Source: Terriglobales bacterium
Lineage (GTDB): Bacteria; Acidobacteriota; Terriglobia; Terriglobales; Acidobacteriaceae
Direction of reading: 5' to 3'
Assembly: GCA_030038475.1 (NCBI GenBank)
Contig: JASHOU010000216.1
Coordinates: 95,715 to 159,714 of the forward strand
DNA: 64,000 nt
Shown here piece by piece: positions 35,698 through 44,994 of the stretch. The notes below the pieces were generated by a model, which was not told where the DNA came from, did no database searches, and saw nothing but the letters and a program-made list of their open reading frames with translations. Each line of letters starts with the position of its first letter. Position 1 is the stretch's first letter. Both the position numbers and the translations under genes were made by a program.

Positions 35698-37270
35698 GAG
35701 TTCTGTTCTTGCACTCCCACGTAAAAAGTAATGCAACCTGGCCAGCGACGCTTTCGGTTCCAGCCCGCCGAAAGCCGCTCGCTTCGAAAAGGCGCACAGA
35801 CGCTTGGTTCTCAGGCTTGACGAAGGCTTTGACCCGACCCACCGAACGCGCGCGACAAAGATAGTTTGTCGCGAACGAAACCAGTTCCCTCCCCCAGCCC
35901 TTGCCGCGGAAACGTGCGGCCACGTTTACCGAAAGGACAGCACTGTCGTTTTCGAGTTGGAAGCGCACCACGCCTGCTGGCACATCATCCGCGTTCTCAC
36001 CAATGTAGATGACCGAGTGCGGGTCATGAAGGCGCTCGCGAAACCAGCAGCCGTGGTCTTCCCACGAAATCGGAGCTGGATGAAACGATGCCGTCCGCGC
36101 CTCCCGATCCTGTGCCCACTCGAACAGCAATTCGCAGTCACTCTCGTGCGCTGGTCGAAGCTTCAGTCCACGATCCAGCAGCGCAGCGCGCACCCGCTCA
36201 CTGCCCATGCCGTCTATCAAATCGCGGGCTCTGCGGGACATCGTCTGGCGCCGTTCGGAATCATCGATCAGTCGTTGTAGTTCATTCGCAAACACGTCAC
36301 GGCGGTATTCTCGGGTTGTGCCCGCGTTCACCGCACCTCCCAACTGCGACAAGCCCTCCGCGATCCGGCGCTGATTCTCAGCGACGATCAACAGTATGGA
36401 CGGCAATCCCATATAGCAAAGTTCATAGGAAGTGACCCCGGCCCCCGCAATCGCCACATCCGCCCAAGCCATCAAGGCGGCCATGTCGTGAGCGCCACGC
36501 TGCATGCGCACCGAGACTGGACAGCGTTCCAAGGCTCGCTGGAGGGATTGCAGATGCGGATTGCCGCTTCCTGCCACCAAAATCACTTCCAGTTCCCTGT
36601 TCGAATGGTCCAATAATGCCAAGTTATCGAGGATTTGCTCGCTTGCGTTGTCCGAGTCGCTGCCACCGATTGTGACCAGAATCTTGCGCGCTCGATCGGG
36701 AATCGATCGCTTCCATCCGATCCACGTCAAAAATTCGTCGCGCAGCAGCGCATACGCGGGCCCCAGGAGCAGCGTGGAATCGCGCTTCAGCGAAGCATAC
36801 ATCTCCGGCGCCGTATACACATTTTGATTCAATACCCATCGGACGGGATAGCCGGTCGCATGCCCGTAATCATCCACTGTCAAAACCTGGATACCGGCGC
36901 TGGTCAGCTCTGTTTGTTCGTCTTCCCCAAAGCTGTAACCATCCAAGACCGCGATGGGTGGAGCGGCACGCAGAACCGTATGTACAAAAAACTTGGGAGC
37001 CGACCCCCATTCCTTCGGAAGCGTTCGCAGCAGAAATCCTTCCGCTCGGATTCGTTCTTCGATTCCAACCAGGCCTTCGGGCAATACGAACGTTGCCGAG
37101 CCGCCCGCGCGCTTCCATGCTTGAGCCAGAGCCAGGCATCGCATGACATGGCCGGTACCGACGTGTACTCCGCACTCGGCGCAGACCATCATGTGTCCCG
37201 GTTTTTTCAATCCGAATTCTCCACCATCGTCTGCGAGTGATGTTTGTTCCGGAACTCTTATGCGCCCCAA
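35687..37270 (-). CDS. pseG-pseH: Fused PseG nucleotide-sugar hydrolase and PseH N-acetyltransferase
   Basis: 527 residues from a TTG 19 bases after the upstream stop; ATG at 37192 is an alternative start nearer the domain edge. Residues about 27-365 are PseG (GT28-like GT-B hydrolase): GVHVGTGHVMRCLALAQ, VLDGYSFGEDEQ, ILVTIGGSDSDN and DVAIAGAGVTSYELCYMGLPS. From about 372 a GNAT domain follows: LRPAHESDCELLFEWAQDREAR, AARFRGKGWGRELV and NQASVRLFEASGF, matching PseH. PseH N-acetylates UDP-4-amino-AltNAc, then PseG removes UDP to give AltdiNAc, so the fusion joins consecutive steps. The N-terminal order is hydrolase first. Confidence 0.92.
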   Translation of the reverse strand: MGRIRVPEQTSLADDGGEFGLKKPGHMMVCAECGVHVGTGHVMRCLALAQAWKRAGGSATFVLPEGLVGIEERIRAEGFLLRTLPKEWGSAPKFFVHTVLRAAPPIAVLDGYSFGEDEQTELTSAGIQVLTVDDYGHATGYPVRWVLNQNVYTAPEMYASLKRDSTLLLGPAYALLRDEFLTWIGWKRSIPDRARKILVTIGGSDSDNASEQILDNLALLDHSNRELEVILVAGSGNPHLQSLQRALERCPVSVRMQRGAHDMAALMAWADVAIAGAGVTSYELCYMGLPSILLIVAENQRRIAEGLSQLGGAVNAGTTREYRRDVFANELQRLIDDSERRQTMSRRARDLIDGMGSERVRAALLDRGLKLRPAHESDCELLFEWAQDREARTASFHPAPISWEDHGCWFRERLHDPHSVIYIGENADDVPAGVVRFQLENDSAVLSVNVAARFRGKGWGRELVSFATNYLCRARSVGRVKAFVKPENQASVRLFEASGFRRAGTESVAGQVALLFTWECKNRTHAS

Positions 37271-37289
37271 CTCTATTAATGCGTGAATT

Positions 37290-40200
37290 CTAGGCGCGGA
37301 CTCTGAAGACGGGATGAATCATCTCGCCCTGGAGGTGCGCTTCAGGATGCGGGTCGCTCCACCAGTTTGCGACTGTCTTGCAAACCTCGGCGTAGATGCT
37401 GAGCGTTTGCTCAATCGAAATCGGATCGTGAGACGCGGTCAGATTGTGCGTGGCCAACAACAGCGCTCCACGCTTTACGCATTCCTGCGCGAACAGGCTG
37501 CGCAACAGAAAACTGTCTTTGCCGTCGGCATCGAGAAACTTGATCAACGACCAGAACGGATAACCAACGCACTTCATGCGATTCTGCAAACCAGCTTCTT
37601 CCGCCAGTGCGTTCAATCCCTCCTGTAGAACGCGCCCATTCGCCTCCATGCGGGCATAGGCGTCTGTGGTCTCCAGCACATCGAGCACCTTCATGGCCGC
37701 CGCCATCGACGCCACTTCGCCGCCAAAGGTAAAGCTGAAGAAGATCTCTTCGAAGACCTTCATGACATCGTCGCGCCCGACAATGCAAGAAATCGGAAAT
37801 CCATTCGCCATCGCTTTGCCAAAACAAGCGAGGTCCGGCGTGACGCCAAACTTTTTCTGTGCTCCGCCGAGGCCGAAGTGAAAGCCGCTGCAGATCTCAT
37901 CGAAGATGAGCAATGCGCCGTGGCGATCCGCCAACTCCTTCACGCCTTCGAGAAAGCCCGCTGCCGGGGGCCAGAAGTTCACCGGTTCCATAATGACAGC
38001 GGCGAATTCGCCCCGATGTTCGTCGAGTATTTTTTCGAGCGACGCGAGATCGTTGTACACAAACGGATGCGTCAACGCCCGCACCGCTTTCGGAACACCC
38101 GCATTTCGCGTTGTGCTGCCGATATACCAGTCCTGCCATCCGTGGTAACCGCAGCAGGCAATGCGTTCGCGGCCCGTTAAGGCGCGGGCCGCTCGAACCG
38201 CACCTGAAGTCGCATCCGATCCGTTCTTGCCAAAGCGTACTTTTTCAGCGCACGGGATCAGCCGTGTCAGGCGTTCGGCCAGTTCCACCTCCAGCGGATG
38301 CGGCAAAGAAAAACTGTGCCCTTGCGCCAATTGCGCCGCTACGGCCGCATTCACTTCGTCGTGCGCGTAGCCGAGAATGTTCGGCAATAATCCCTGGATG
38401 TAGTCGATGTACTCATTTCCATCCACATCCCACACGCGGCAGCCTTTGCCCTTCTCCAAGAACATCGGCGCAACGCCGCGCACGTGCTGGTCGGCCCCTT
38501 TGCTGAAGGTCTGCGAAGCGCCCGGAATCACCTTTGCGGCTCGCTCTAACCAGGCTTTCGATTTCTCAATTGGCCTCAACGGCGCCGCTGACGCGGACGC
38601 TTCCTCGAACAGGCTCTTGTAGTAGCCGCGATTGGAAATAATTTCCGAGTTCATCGTTTCCAGCCCCGGAGTCTTCTCGATCAATTCCAAAACATCTTTC
38701 ATGCTGAAACTCTCCTTATCACGCAAAGCTTTGTACACCGCCCGGACGAACTCCAGGTCTGCGGGTTCGTCCACCGTCCAGCGATAACGCCGGTTTAGAG
38801 TCAAATCGTTTTCCACGTTGGCCGTGCGAAACTTTTCCGAACGCAAGTAAGGAGTCACGTGCTCGCGCTCGGAACTCTTGAACACCTCGTGCCACGCCCG
38901 CTCCAGCGCCGAAAAGGAAAATACCTCCGTATCCAGCCCGTCGGGGTAGGTCGTCCGCATGGCGTTCGACGCATAATCAAGTCCGCCACGCTGAAAGCGG
39001 CACACCACACGATCGACCACTTCCGGATCGATCAGGGGACAATCGGCGGTGATGCGCACCACTTGCGCCGATTTTTCGGCGCGCGCTGCCGCGTAGAAAC
39101 GATCAAGCACATCGTTCTCACTGCCGCGATAACAGGGAACATCATTCTCCCGGCACATCTTCTCAATGGCATCGTCGCCCGGAGCGGTGGAAGTGGCTAC
39201 CACCACGCGATCAACCAGAGTTGCTCGTTGCACGCGTTGAATCACGTGCCACAACATCGGATGTCCCTCGATTTCGGCCAGGCTTTTGCCTGGCAGCCGA
39301 CTCGACCCCATGCGAGCCTGGATGATGGCAACCACCGGTCCCGCGCGCCGTTCGCCCTTCCACTTCGGCACCTGCGCTGCTCCCTGTTGCGATGACTTCT
39401 TCGCCGCTTCGACTACCGAGATCACGTCTCGCGCCTGCTCCAGATCCACCAAAGGTTTCGTGCCATTCGTTGTGCATTCCAGAAAGTGGGACATCTCGGC
39501 GACATACATATCGTTCACTTCAAATGCGTAGGGAATGCTCTTCCAGCCGGGATCGGCAGCCAAAAAAACTCGCACTTCCTGTGAGCTAAAATCCCAAAGC
39601 GCGGTGCCGTTCTCAGCAACGACTTTGCAGGTTCGCGTGTAAGTCCTCTGCACAAAATCCAAATGCAGTTCCGCGCGCCGCCGCTCAGGGAATTTCAGGT
39701 AGAACCACGCCGAATCCTCGACGTTCACATCCAGACTGCTCAACTGTTCGGCGCGGCAAGTCACTTCGATGGGCCGCCCCAAGAGCCAAAGGATGTAATC
39801 CAGTTCATGCGAACCGTCGAGGATGATTCCGCCGCCCAGTTCGTTCCGCGCAGTGTAGCTTTCGCGATAGTTTTGCCACGGCCGCCAGTCGGGAAGGTAT
39901 TGCCCGGCTTCCGCCTTAATCCAGAGAACGCGCCCGATCCTCTCCGAATCGATCAGCTCTTTCAGAATTCGCAGGCCGGGATGGAAACGCATGTTGTAGC
40001 CAACCTGCACGATTCGGTCGTGCCTCCGCGCCTCGGCAATTAGCTCTTCGATTCCACAGGACCGATGGGACAGCGGCTTTTCAACAAAAACATGGGCGCG
40101 AGCTTCAAGCGCTGCCAGCGCCTGTTCGACGTGATATACCGGCGGAGTGCAGATCAGCACGACGTCCGGCTCGAACTTCCCCAGCGCCTCGCTGTAGTCG

Positions 40201-40376
40201 TTGAAAATTTCCCCGCCCACCTCCACGCGGCAGTGCTGCAGAGAATCGGAACTGGTGTCGCAAAAGCCTAACTGCCGCAGTCCCAGCGTCTGGAGATTCT
40301 TGGCGTGCCGGCGTCCAATCGAGCCGCAACCGACTACCAGAGCCCGATATCCCGCGTAGCCGGAAATGCTGGACAT
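37290..40376 (-). CDS. Trifunctional fusion: Gfo/Idh/MocA oxidoreductase, SpsF-type cytidylyltransferase, class III aminotransferase
   Basis: 1028 residues from ATG at 40376, four bases after the pseC stop (an extension to 40460 would enter pseC). Domain 1 (1-340): Rossmann VVGCGSIGRRHAKNL and the catalytic-lysine block VFVEKPLS (99-103) of Gfo/Idh/MocA enzymes. Domain 2 (347-590): VVAIIQARMGSSRLPGK and RITADCPLIDPEVVD, the SpsF (COG1861) cytidylyltransferase signature; it is the only candidate in the window to activate pseudaminic acid as CMP-Pse (PseF role). Domain 3 (604-1028): glutamate-1-semialdehyde-aminomutase-like PLP enzyme, with GKNGSDATSGAVRAAR, LLIFDEICSGF and the PLP lysine of CFGKAMANG (Lys854). 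Domain boundaries show no stops or frameshifts. The order suggests oxidation, transamination and activation of one sugar family. Confidence 0.9.
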   Translation of the reverse strand: MSSISGYAGYRALVVGCGSIGRRHAKNLQTLGLRQLGFCDTSSDSLQHCRVEVGGEIFNDYSEALGKFEPDVVLICTPPVYHVEQALAALEARAHVFVEKPLSHRSCGIEELIAEARRHDRIVQVGYNMRFHPGLRILKELIDSERIGRVLWIKAEAGQYLPDWRPWQNYRESYTARNELGGGIILDGSHELDYILWLLGRPIEVTCRAEQLSSLDVNVEDSAWFYLKFPERRRAELHLDFVQRTYTRTCKVVAENGTALWDFSSQEVRVFLAADPGWKSIPYAFEVNDMYVAEMSHFLECTTNGTKPLVDLEQARDVISVVEAAKKSSQQGAAQVPKWKGERRAGPVVAIIQARMGSSRLPGKSLAEIEGHPMLWHVIQRVQRATLVDRVVVATSTAPGDDAIEKMCRENDVPCYRGSENDVLDRFYAAARAEKSAQVVRITADCPLIDPEVVDRVVCRFQRGGLDYASNAMRTTYPDGLDTEVFSFSALERAWHEVFKSSEREHVTPYLRSEKFRTANVENDLTLNRRYRWTVDEPADLEFVRAVYKALRDKESFSMKDVLELIEKTPGLETMNSEIISNRGYYKSLFEEASASAAPLRPIEKSKAWLERAAKVIPGASQTFSKGADQHVRGVAPMFLEKGKGCRVWDVDGNEYIDYIQGLLPNILGYAHDEVNAAVAAQLAQGHSFSLPHPLEVELAERLTRLIPCAEKVRFGKNGSDATSGAVRAARALTGRERIACCGYHGWQDWYIGSTTRNAGVPKAVRALTHPFVYNDLASLEKILDEHRGEFAAVIMEPVNFWPPAAGFLEGVKELADRHGALLIFDEICSGFHFGLGGAQKKFGVTPDLACFGKAMANGFPISCIVGRDDVMKVFEEIFFSFTFGGEVASMAAAMKVLDVLETTDAYARMEANGRVLQEGLNALAEEAGLQNRMKCVGYPFWSLIKFLDADGKDSFLLRSLFAQECVKRGALLLATHNLTASHDPISIEQTLSIYAEVCKTVANWWSDPHPEAHLQGEMIHPVFRVRA

Positions 40377-40380
40377 GAGA

Positions 40381-41628
40381 TTATTTTGCCTGCCTGCTCT
40401 CCAGCAAACGTAGGCGTTTTCCTTTCGTTTCGTAGTGGCCAAGAACCTTCCGCACGGCATGGATCACGTCGTCGACATCTTGGGGCGTCATGGCATGAAA
40501 CATCGGCAGGCTGATCAGCCGCTTATAAGCATCCTCGGATACGGGATAACTTTCGCTCGACTGGAAAAGCTCGCGGTAGTAGGGGTGCTGATGCACCGGG
40601 ATGTAATGAACATTTACTCCGATATTTTCTGCTCGCAGCGCGCGAAAGATATCGGCCCGCTCCGCGTTAAGCAACTCAAGCCTTAGCCGTATCGGATACA
40701 AGTGCCATGCCGCTTCCACGTCGTCGCGGACAGTCGGAGTCAAAATCGGCAAATCCCGCAACTCCTCGGTATATTGCTCTGCAATTTCGCGCCGCCGCGC
40801 GAGATTGGGCGCGAGTTTTTCCAACTGCGACAGTCCCAGCGCGCAGGCAATATCCGTCAGCCTGTAGTTATAACCGAGCAGTACCATCTCATAAAACCAC
40901 TGGCCGGATTCCTGCCGCTCTCGCGCTTCGCTGCTGATGCCGTGATTGCGAAAACGGCGCATCGTCTCGGCCAGGCGCGCATTGTTGGTCGCAACCATGC
41001 CGCCCTCGCCAGTCGTCAGATGCTTTACTGGATGAAAGCTGAACACGGTCATATCCGCAATTCCACCGACACGCTGTCCGCTGTATTTCGCGCCCAGCGC
41101 GTGGCAGGCATCTTCGATCAGCAGTGCGCCGCGGCTTGCTGTCAATTCCGCCAGTTCATCGAGCGAAGCGGGGTGTCCCGCGTAGTCAACCGCAATGATC
41201 GCCTTGGTGCGACTCGATAGCTTCGCGGAAACTTTTGCCGGGTCAAGGTTCAAGGTGTCAGGCGAGACGTCGGCGAACACAGGCGTCGCGCCCTGATATA
41301 AAACACAGTTGGCGGTCGCGCAGAAGGTGAGAGGAGCAGTGATCGCCTCATCGCCTGGGCCCAGTCCGGCGGCAAAGGCTGCGCCATGCAATGCGGCGGT
41401 GCCGGAACTGAAACTGACGGCGTAGCGCGCGCCGACGAACTCTGCAAAGCACTCTTCGAACTCGCCGACCTTCGGACCGGTGGTCAACCAATCCGACTTC
41501 AGAACCTCAACTACCGCCTGGATATCCGCATCGTCGAGGCTTGGCCGGCCGTAAGGCAACAAAGTTTTGCGGACAGGCGCGCCACCATCGATCGCGAGTG
41601 TTTCCAGTTTTGCGGATAAGGCGGTCAT
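40381..41628 (-). CDS. pseC: UDP-4-amino-4,6-dideoxy-N-acetyl-beta-L-altrosamine transaminase
   Basis: 415 residues. LPYGRPSLDDADIQAVVEVL, SDWLTTGPKVGEFE, VSFSSGTAALHGAAFAAG, APLTFCATANCVLYQGATPVF and the PLP-lysine block FSFHPVKHLTTGEGG are PseC signatures; the SFHPVKH form contrasts with SFHETKN of the WecE homologue at 8769. It transaminates the 4-keto product of PseB using glutamate. It starts one base after the pseB stop (TAGCATG), so translation is coupled. Confidence 0.95.
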   Translation of the reverse strand: MTALSAKLETLAIDGGAPVRKTLLPYGRPSLDDADIQAVVEVLKSDWLTTGPKVGEFEECFAEFVGARYAVSFSSGTAALHGAAFAAGLGPGDEAITAPLTFCATANCVLYQGATPVFADVSPDTLNLDPAKVSAKLSSRTKAIIAVDYAGHPASLDELAELTASRGALLIEDACHALGAKYSGQRVGGIADMTVFSFHPVKHLTTGEGGMVATNNARLAETMRRFRNHGISSEARERQESGQWFYEMVLLGYNYRLTDIACALGLSQLEKLAPNLARRREIAEQYTEELRDLPILTPTVRDDVEAAWHLYPIRLRLELLNAERADIFRALRAENIGVNVHYIPVHQHPYYRELFQSSESYPVSEDAYKRLISLPMFHAMTPQDVDDVIHAVRKVLGHYETKGKRLRLLESRQAK

Positions 41629-41629
41629 G

Positions 41630-42640
41630 CTAGGCAGAGACCGGAAGCGCCTCGGCTGCGCTGGTTTCCGGCATCACCAGCTCTTCCAGTTCGCGCCGCG
41701 TCAGCCAGCGTTTGTTGGTGTCGCTCGAATATCGGAATCCCTGCGGCAGAGGTCTGGCGTCCACCCAGTTTTCCGATTTCCACCACGGATGTGAGGGCTG
41801 AATCACGAACATATCGTCGGTCTCCAGCGCGTGCCGCGACTCGTCGTCCGATACGAGCACCTCGTGCAACTTTTCTCCCGGACGAATCCCGATATATTCG
41901 ATCTGGCATCCCGGCGCAACGGTTTCCGCCAGATCCGCCAATCGCATGCTGGGAATTTTGGGAACAAAAATCTCGCCGCCGTGCATCTGCTCGAGGCAGC
42001 GAATCACAAATTTCACGCCCTGTTCCAGCGTCAGCCAAAAACGCGTCATTCGCGGATCGGTAATGGTGATCTTTCCGCGGCGTCGCTGCTCCAGAAAAAT
42101 CGGAATCACGCTCCCCCGGCTGCCCACCACGTTACCGTAGCGCGCGCAGCTGAACCGGGTATTTTGCGCGCCCGCATAGGCATTCGCCTGCACAAAGACT
42201 TTTTCCGCGCACAGCTTGGTGGCGCCGTACAAATTAATTGGATTCACTGCCTTGTCGGTGCTGAGCGCCAGAATGCGGCGCACACCCTGATCGATGGCCG
42301 CGTCAATCACGTTGCGGCCGCCCATAATATTGGTCTGGATCGCTTCGAAGGGATTGTATTCGCAGGCCGGAACCTGTTTGAGCGCAGCCGCATGCACGAC
42401 TACGGTCACTCCCGAAAGCGCTCGCTTCAAGCGCTCCACGTCGCGCACATCGCCGATAAAATAGCGCAGGCTGGGGTGGTCGAGCCCCGTGGTTCTCATC
42501 TCATGCTGCTTCAACTCGTCACGGCTGAAAATCACCAGCCGCGGTGGCCGATAGTCGCGCAGCATGATCTCCACAAACTTCTTCCCGAATGATCCGGTTC
42601 CGCCCGTTACCAGTATCGATTCCTGCGACCAATTCACCAT
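41630..42640 (-). CDS. pseB: UDP-N-acetylglucosamine 4,6-dehydratase (inverting)
   Basis: 336 residues, extended SDR. ILVTGGTGSFGKKFVEIML (NAD(P) loop), VVVHAAALKQVPACEYNP (the K in place of Tyr context typical of FlaA1/PseB), LSTDKAVNPINLYGATKL and the catalytic SARYGNVVGSRGSVIP region. PseB is the single-domain soluble form, whereas FlaA1/CapD forms carry membrane segments that are absent here. It makes UDP-2-acetamido-2,6-dideoxy-beta-L-arabino-hexos-4-ulose. First gene of the pse operon 42640-34633, preceded by a candidate promoter. Confidence 0.95.
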   Translation of the reverse strand: MVNWSQESILVTGGTGSFGKKFVEIMLRDYRPPRLVIFSRDELKQHEMRTTGLDHPSLRYFIGDVRDVERLKRALSGVTVVVHAAALKQVPACEYNPFEAIQTNIMGGRNVIDAAIDQGVRRILALSTDKAVNPINLYGATKLCAEKVFVQANAYAGAQNTRFSCARYGNVVGSRGSVIPIFLEQRRRGKITITDPRMTRFWLTLEQGVKFVIRCLEQMHGGEIFVPKIPSMRLADLAETVAPGCQIEYIGIRPGEKLHEVLVSDDESRHALETDDMFVIQPSHPWWKSENWVDARPLPQGFRYSSDTNKRWLTRRELEELVMPETSAAEALPVSA

Positions 42641-42766
42641 TCTCTTTCCCTATCCCTCGCAAGATTTTTCTCGCCAACTTACACACCGCGACCGGCCCAC
42701 AGCCCGTTGGCAGACGACTGCGGAATCAAAACAATCTTCTTTTTCGGGTAAGGTCTAATGCTGGCT

Positions 42767-42794
42767 AGTATAGCCCGACGAAGATGCCGTCGAA
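42767..42794 (-). promoter_or_regulatory. Candidate sigma70 promoter of the pse operon
   Basis: On the minus strand TTCGAC, a 16-base spacer and TATACT lie about 130 bases upstream of pseB, in the 183-base gap before the deacetylase gene. It is the best-matching pair found in that gap. No terminator is visible between the deacetylase stop and this site, so read-through from 43909 is also possible. Confidence 0.35.
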
Positions 42795-42823
42795 CGGCGA
42801 AGAGGTTAATGCGTAAGGTGCAC

Positions 42824-43909
42824 TCATGCACCAACCACTTCCATCCTGGCGCCGCCCAGCCGGCTGCGGAGAGTTCGATAAAAACCGGCGATATACGCCT
42901 CAAACTCGGGCAAATTCATATCCGCGGTCACGTGAACGCGAGGGATCGCGAAGCGATCGATCTTGGCGCCAAGCCCGCCGCCGGTGTTCGTAAGCGCGCA
43001 ACAATAGCCGGCTCGCTCCGCCAAACGCAGATCCCTCTGCGTAACCGTAGCCGCATTGCCAAAGGGATACGCAAAAGCCCACATAGTTTGCCCGAACGCT
43101 TTTTCAAGAACCGCACGGCTCTCGGATATCTCGCGCCAGGCCAACTCCTCCGCCGCGCGCGACAAAATCGGATGCGAGAGCGAATGCGCGCCAAGGCTCA
43201 TTCCCGCAGCAGCGAGTTGCCGCAGTCCGGCTCGATTCAGCGTAAGAAATCTGGCGGCTAGAGTTGGTTCTTGAATGAAGCGCTCCCTCCAATTCTCGGG
43301 AAGCCGAAGTTGGCCTGCTATCCGATCAAGAAATCCAAGCCTCGCTTCCTTATCGAACTGCGAAAACCGCTCCACCAGACTCCACCAACAGCGGTGCTTC
43401 TCGTGCGGCGTGATTGAGCCGATGCTGACGCCTGCTTCAGGGATGGCAAGAGCAATGGGTGCGTTCGCTTCCAACAACATCAGGTAGAGCTCCTCGTACC
43501 AGAGCATCGAAGACGTCTCGTCAGCGGATGCGCCGGTCGCAAAGAACAGGCAAGACACTCCAAACTCCACGAGTATTGGAACCATCTCCGTCAGCGTATT
43601 GCGCAGCGCGTCATCACAGGTGAGCAGAATCGAACGCGGTGGTAGCAAACCATCTCTGCGCAACCAACACAGGAAATCGTCAGGCGAGATTACCTGATAG
43701 TGCTGCTTCAGAAGCCGCAACTGCCTGCGCAGCGAGTCGCCATGCACCAGGTTGCCATCCAGAGCAGCGTTTCTCACTTTATATCCAGACGGGAACACGC
43801 CGTGGTAGGTCACGACGGCCGGCCCGGCGCCAGCGGCGTAGCGAAGATACCCGCTCCGGGCCAGCGCAGGAAAGACGATGTGCTTCAGAGCCGGTGTGAC
43901 GAATCTCAT
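42824..43909 (-). CDS. Polysaccharide deacetylase (NodB fold)
   Basis: 361 residues. VVTYHGVFPSGYKVRNAALDG at the N-terminus is typical of this group; motif 1 is ILLTCDDALRNT (DD pair kept, TFDDG altered to TCDDA), motif 2 is GAHSLSHPILS, and WAFAYPFGNAATV gives the motif 3 proline-glycine turn. No signal peptide is seen, so it likely acts on lipid-linked precursors in the cytoplasm or is exported otherwise. Overlaps the GNAT-like gene by four bases and would act on N-acetylated sugars of the same polymer. Confidence 0.85.
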   Translation of the reverse strand: MRFVTPALKHIVFPALARSGYLRYAAGAGPAVVTYHGVFPSGYKVRNAALDGNLVHGDSLRRQLRLLKQHYQVISPDDFLCWLRRDGLLPPRSILLTCDDALRNTLTEMVPILVEFGVSCLFFATGASADETSSMLWYEELYLMLLEANAPIALAIPEAGVSIGSITPHEKHRCWWSLVERFSQFDKEARLGFLDRIAGQLRLPENWRERFIQEPTLAARFLTLNRAGLRQLAAAGMSLGAHSLSHPILSRAAEELAWREISESRAVLEKAFGQTMWAFAYPFGNAATVTQRDLRLAERAGYCCALTNTGGGLGAKIDRFAIPRVHVTADMNLPEFEAYIAGFYRTLRSRLGGARMEVVGA

Positions 43910-44994
43910 AGGCTACTGACCGAGTCTGCACCTATATAAGCTGAATCGCCGTCGAAGAGCTGAAAGCTCACAGGAAAAGCCTGGCCTAACAGCTCCTCTG
44001 GATCGTAAAGCGCGATTGGCTCTTCATACTGGCGCCAGTATCCGTTCCATTTCAGCGCGTCGCTCAGCATTGGCGCCGTCGCGAGCACGCGAATGCGAGC
44101 CGCGCTGGCGTCCGACATCGCCACCCTCGTGACCATCGCATAAGCAGATTTCCAGTCGCTCGCATCGCCCGAATCCAGCGCAATGTCGAGTAGCCTTGCT
44201 TCCCAATCGGCTCTTCCAATGATGAAATAACCGGCAAGTTGGCCTTGCCGGGTCAGCAAGAATCCTCGCATCCTGGCGTGAGGACATTTCAGCAGGTAAT
44301 TCAAGTCGGCAACCGATCGCTGACAACGCGTCCAGGGAAGCCTCGTGCCACTCAATATCGGCAGCAGCGAATCGTCAAATTGATCGACAGGAGCGAAATC
44401 CCAGCCAGAGCCCGCAATCCTCCTATTGCGCGCCGGATGCGTCAATCCGTGCAACAGTCGGAGAGCGGATCGCCGCGTGCGCGGGTGTGAGCGGAACTCC
44501 TGCCACGGGTGCAGCCACGCGGCATAAGTCACCGCTTCCGCAACCCGCCGGAACCCAATGCGGGGCAGGATCTGCCTGGTAACGTCGGCACCACCGATAA
44601 CAAAGCAGGTCGGGGCCATCGTCATGAGCTTGCGAAATATGGTGACCCCCATTAAAGGGGTTGTCGGATCCGCACCCCAATCCGTGATCGTCAGGCTGCT
44701 AACGATCCCTCCGTTGGGCAACTGCACCGATACCGGGCAGACCCCGGCGTGAGCGACAATTTTTCTATCCTTCTTCAGCAGATAACTTCGTCCGCCCTGC
44801 CAACCATCCCTGGCGTCAAGATACTTCCACGCCAGAAACTTCGGATCGAAGTGAAAATCGGAGGGCTCAAATTTGTACACGCGGACGAGGAACTTCGACA
44901 GCTCCGGAAGGTCGCGTTGTTCTGTGGCTCTGAATGTTCCAATCGTTTCCTTGCAAGATTGATGCAATTGCCCTTCCGGTATCGCCCAGGCCAT
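43906..44994 (-). CDS. GNAT-superfamily protein (FemAB/acyltransferase-like)
   Basis: 362 residues. Two weakly conserved GNAT-like halves: residues 20-150 (FRATEQRDLPELSKFLVRVY, FHFDPKFLAWKYLD, GVCPVSVQL, MGVTIFRKLM) and 230-340 (KCPHARMRGFLLTRQGQLAGYF). The double-GNAT layout and the FHFDPKFLAWKY block are seen in proteins of exopolysaccharide loci, often next to a polysaccharide deacetylase as here. A plausible role is acylation of the amino group that the deacetylase exposes; no donor can be named. First gene of its transcript, facing the wzc-like gene. Confidence 0.7.
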   Translation of the reverse strand: MAWAIPEGQLHQSCKETIGTFRATEQRDLPELSKFLVRVYKFEPSDFHFDPKFLAWKYLDARDGWQGGRSYLLKKDRKIVAHAGVCPVSVQLPNGGIVSSLTITDWGADPTTPLMGVTIFRKLMTMAPTCFVIGGADVTRQILPRIGFRRVAEAVTYAAWLHPWQEFRSHPRTRRSALRLLHGLTHPARNRRIAGSGWDFAPVDQFDDSLLPILSGTRLPWTRCQRSVADLNYLLKCPHARMRGFLLTRQGQLAGYFIIGRADWEARLLDIALDSGDASDWKSAYAMVTRVAMSDASAARIRVLATAPMLSDALKWNGYWRQYEEPIALYDPEELLGQAFPVSFQLFDGDSAYIGADSVSSL

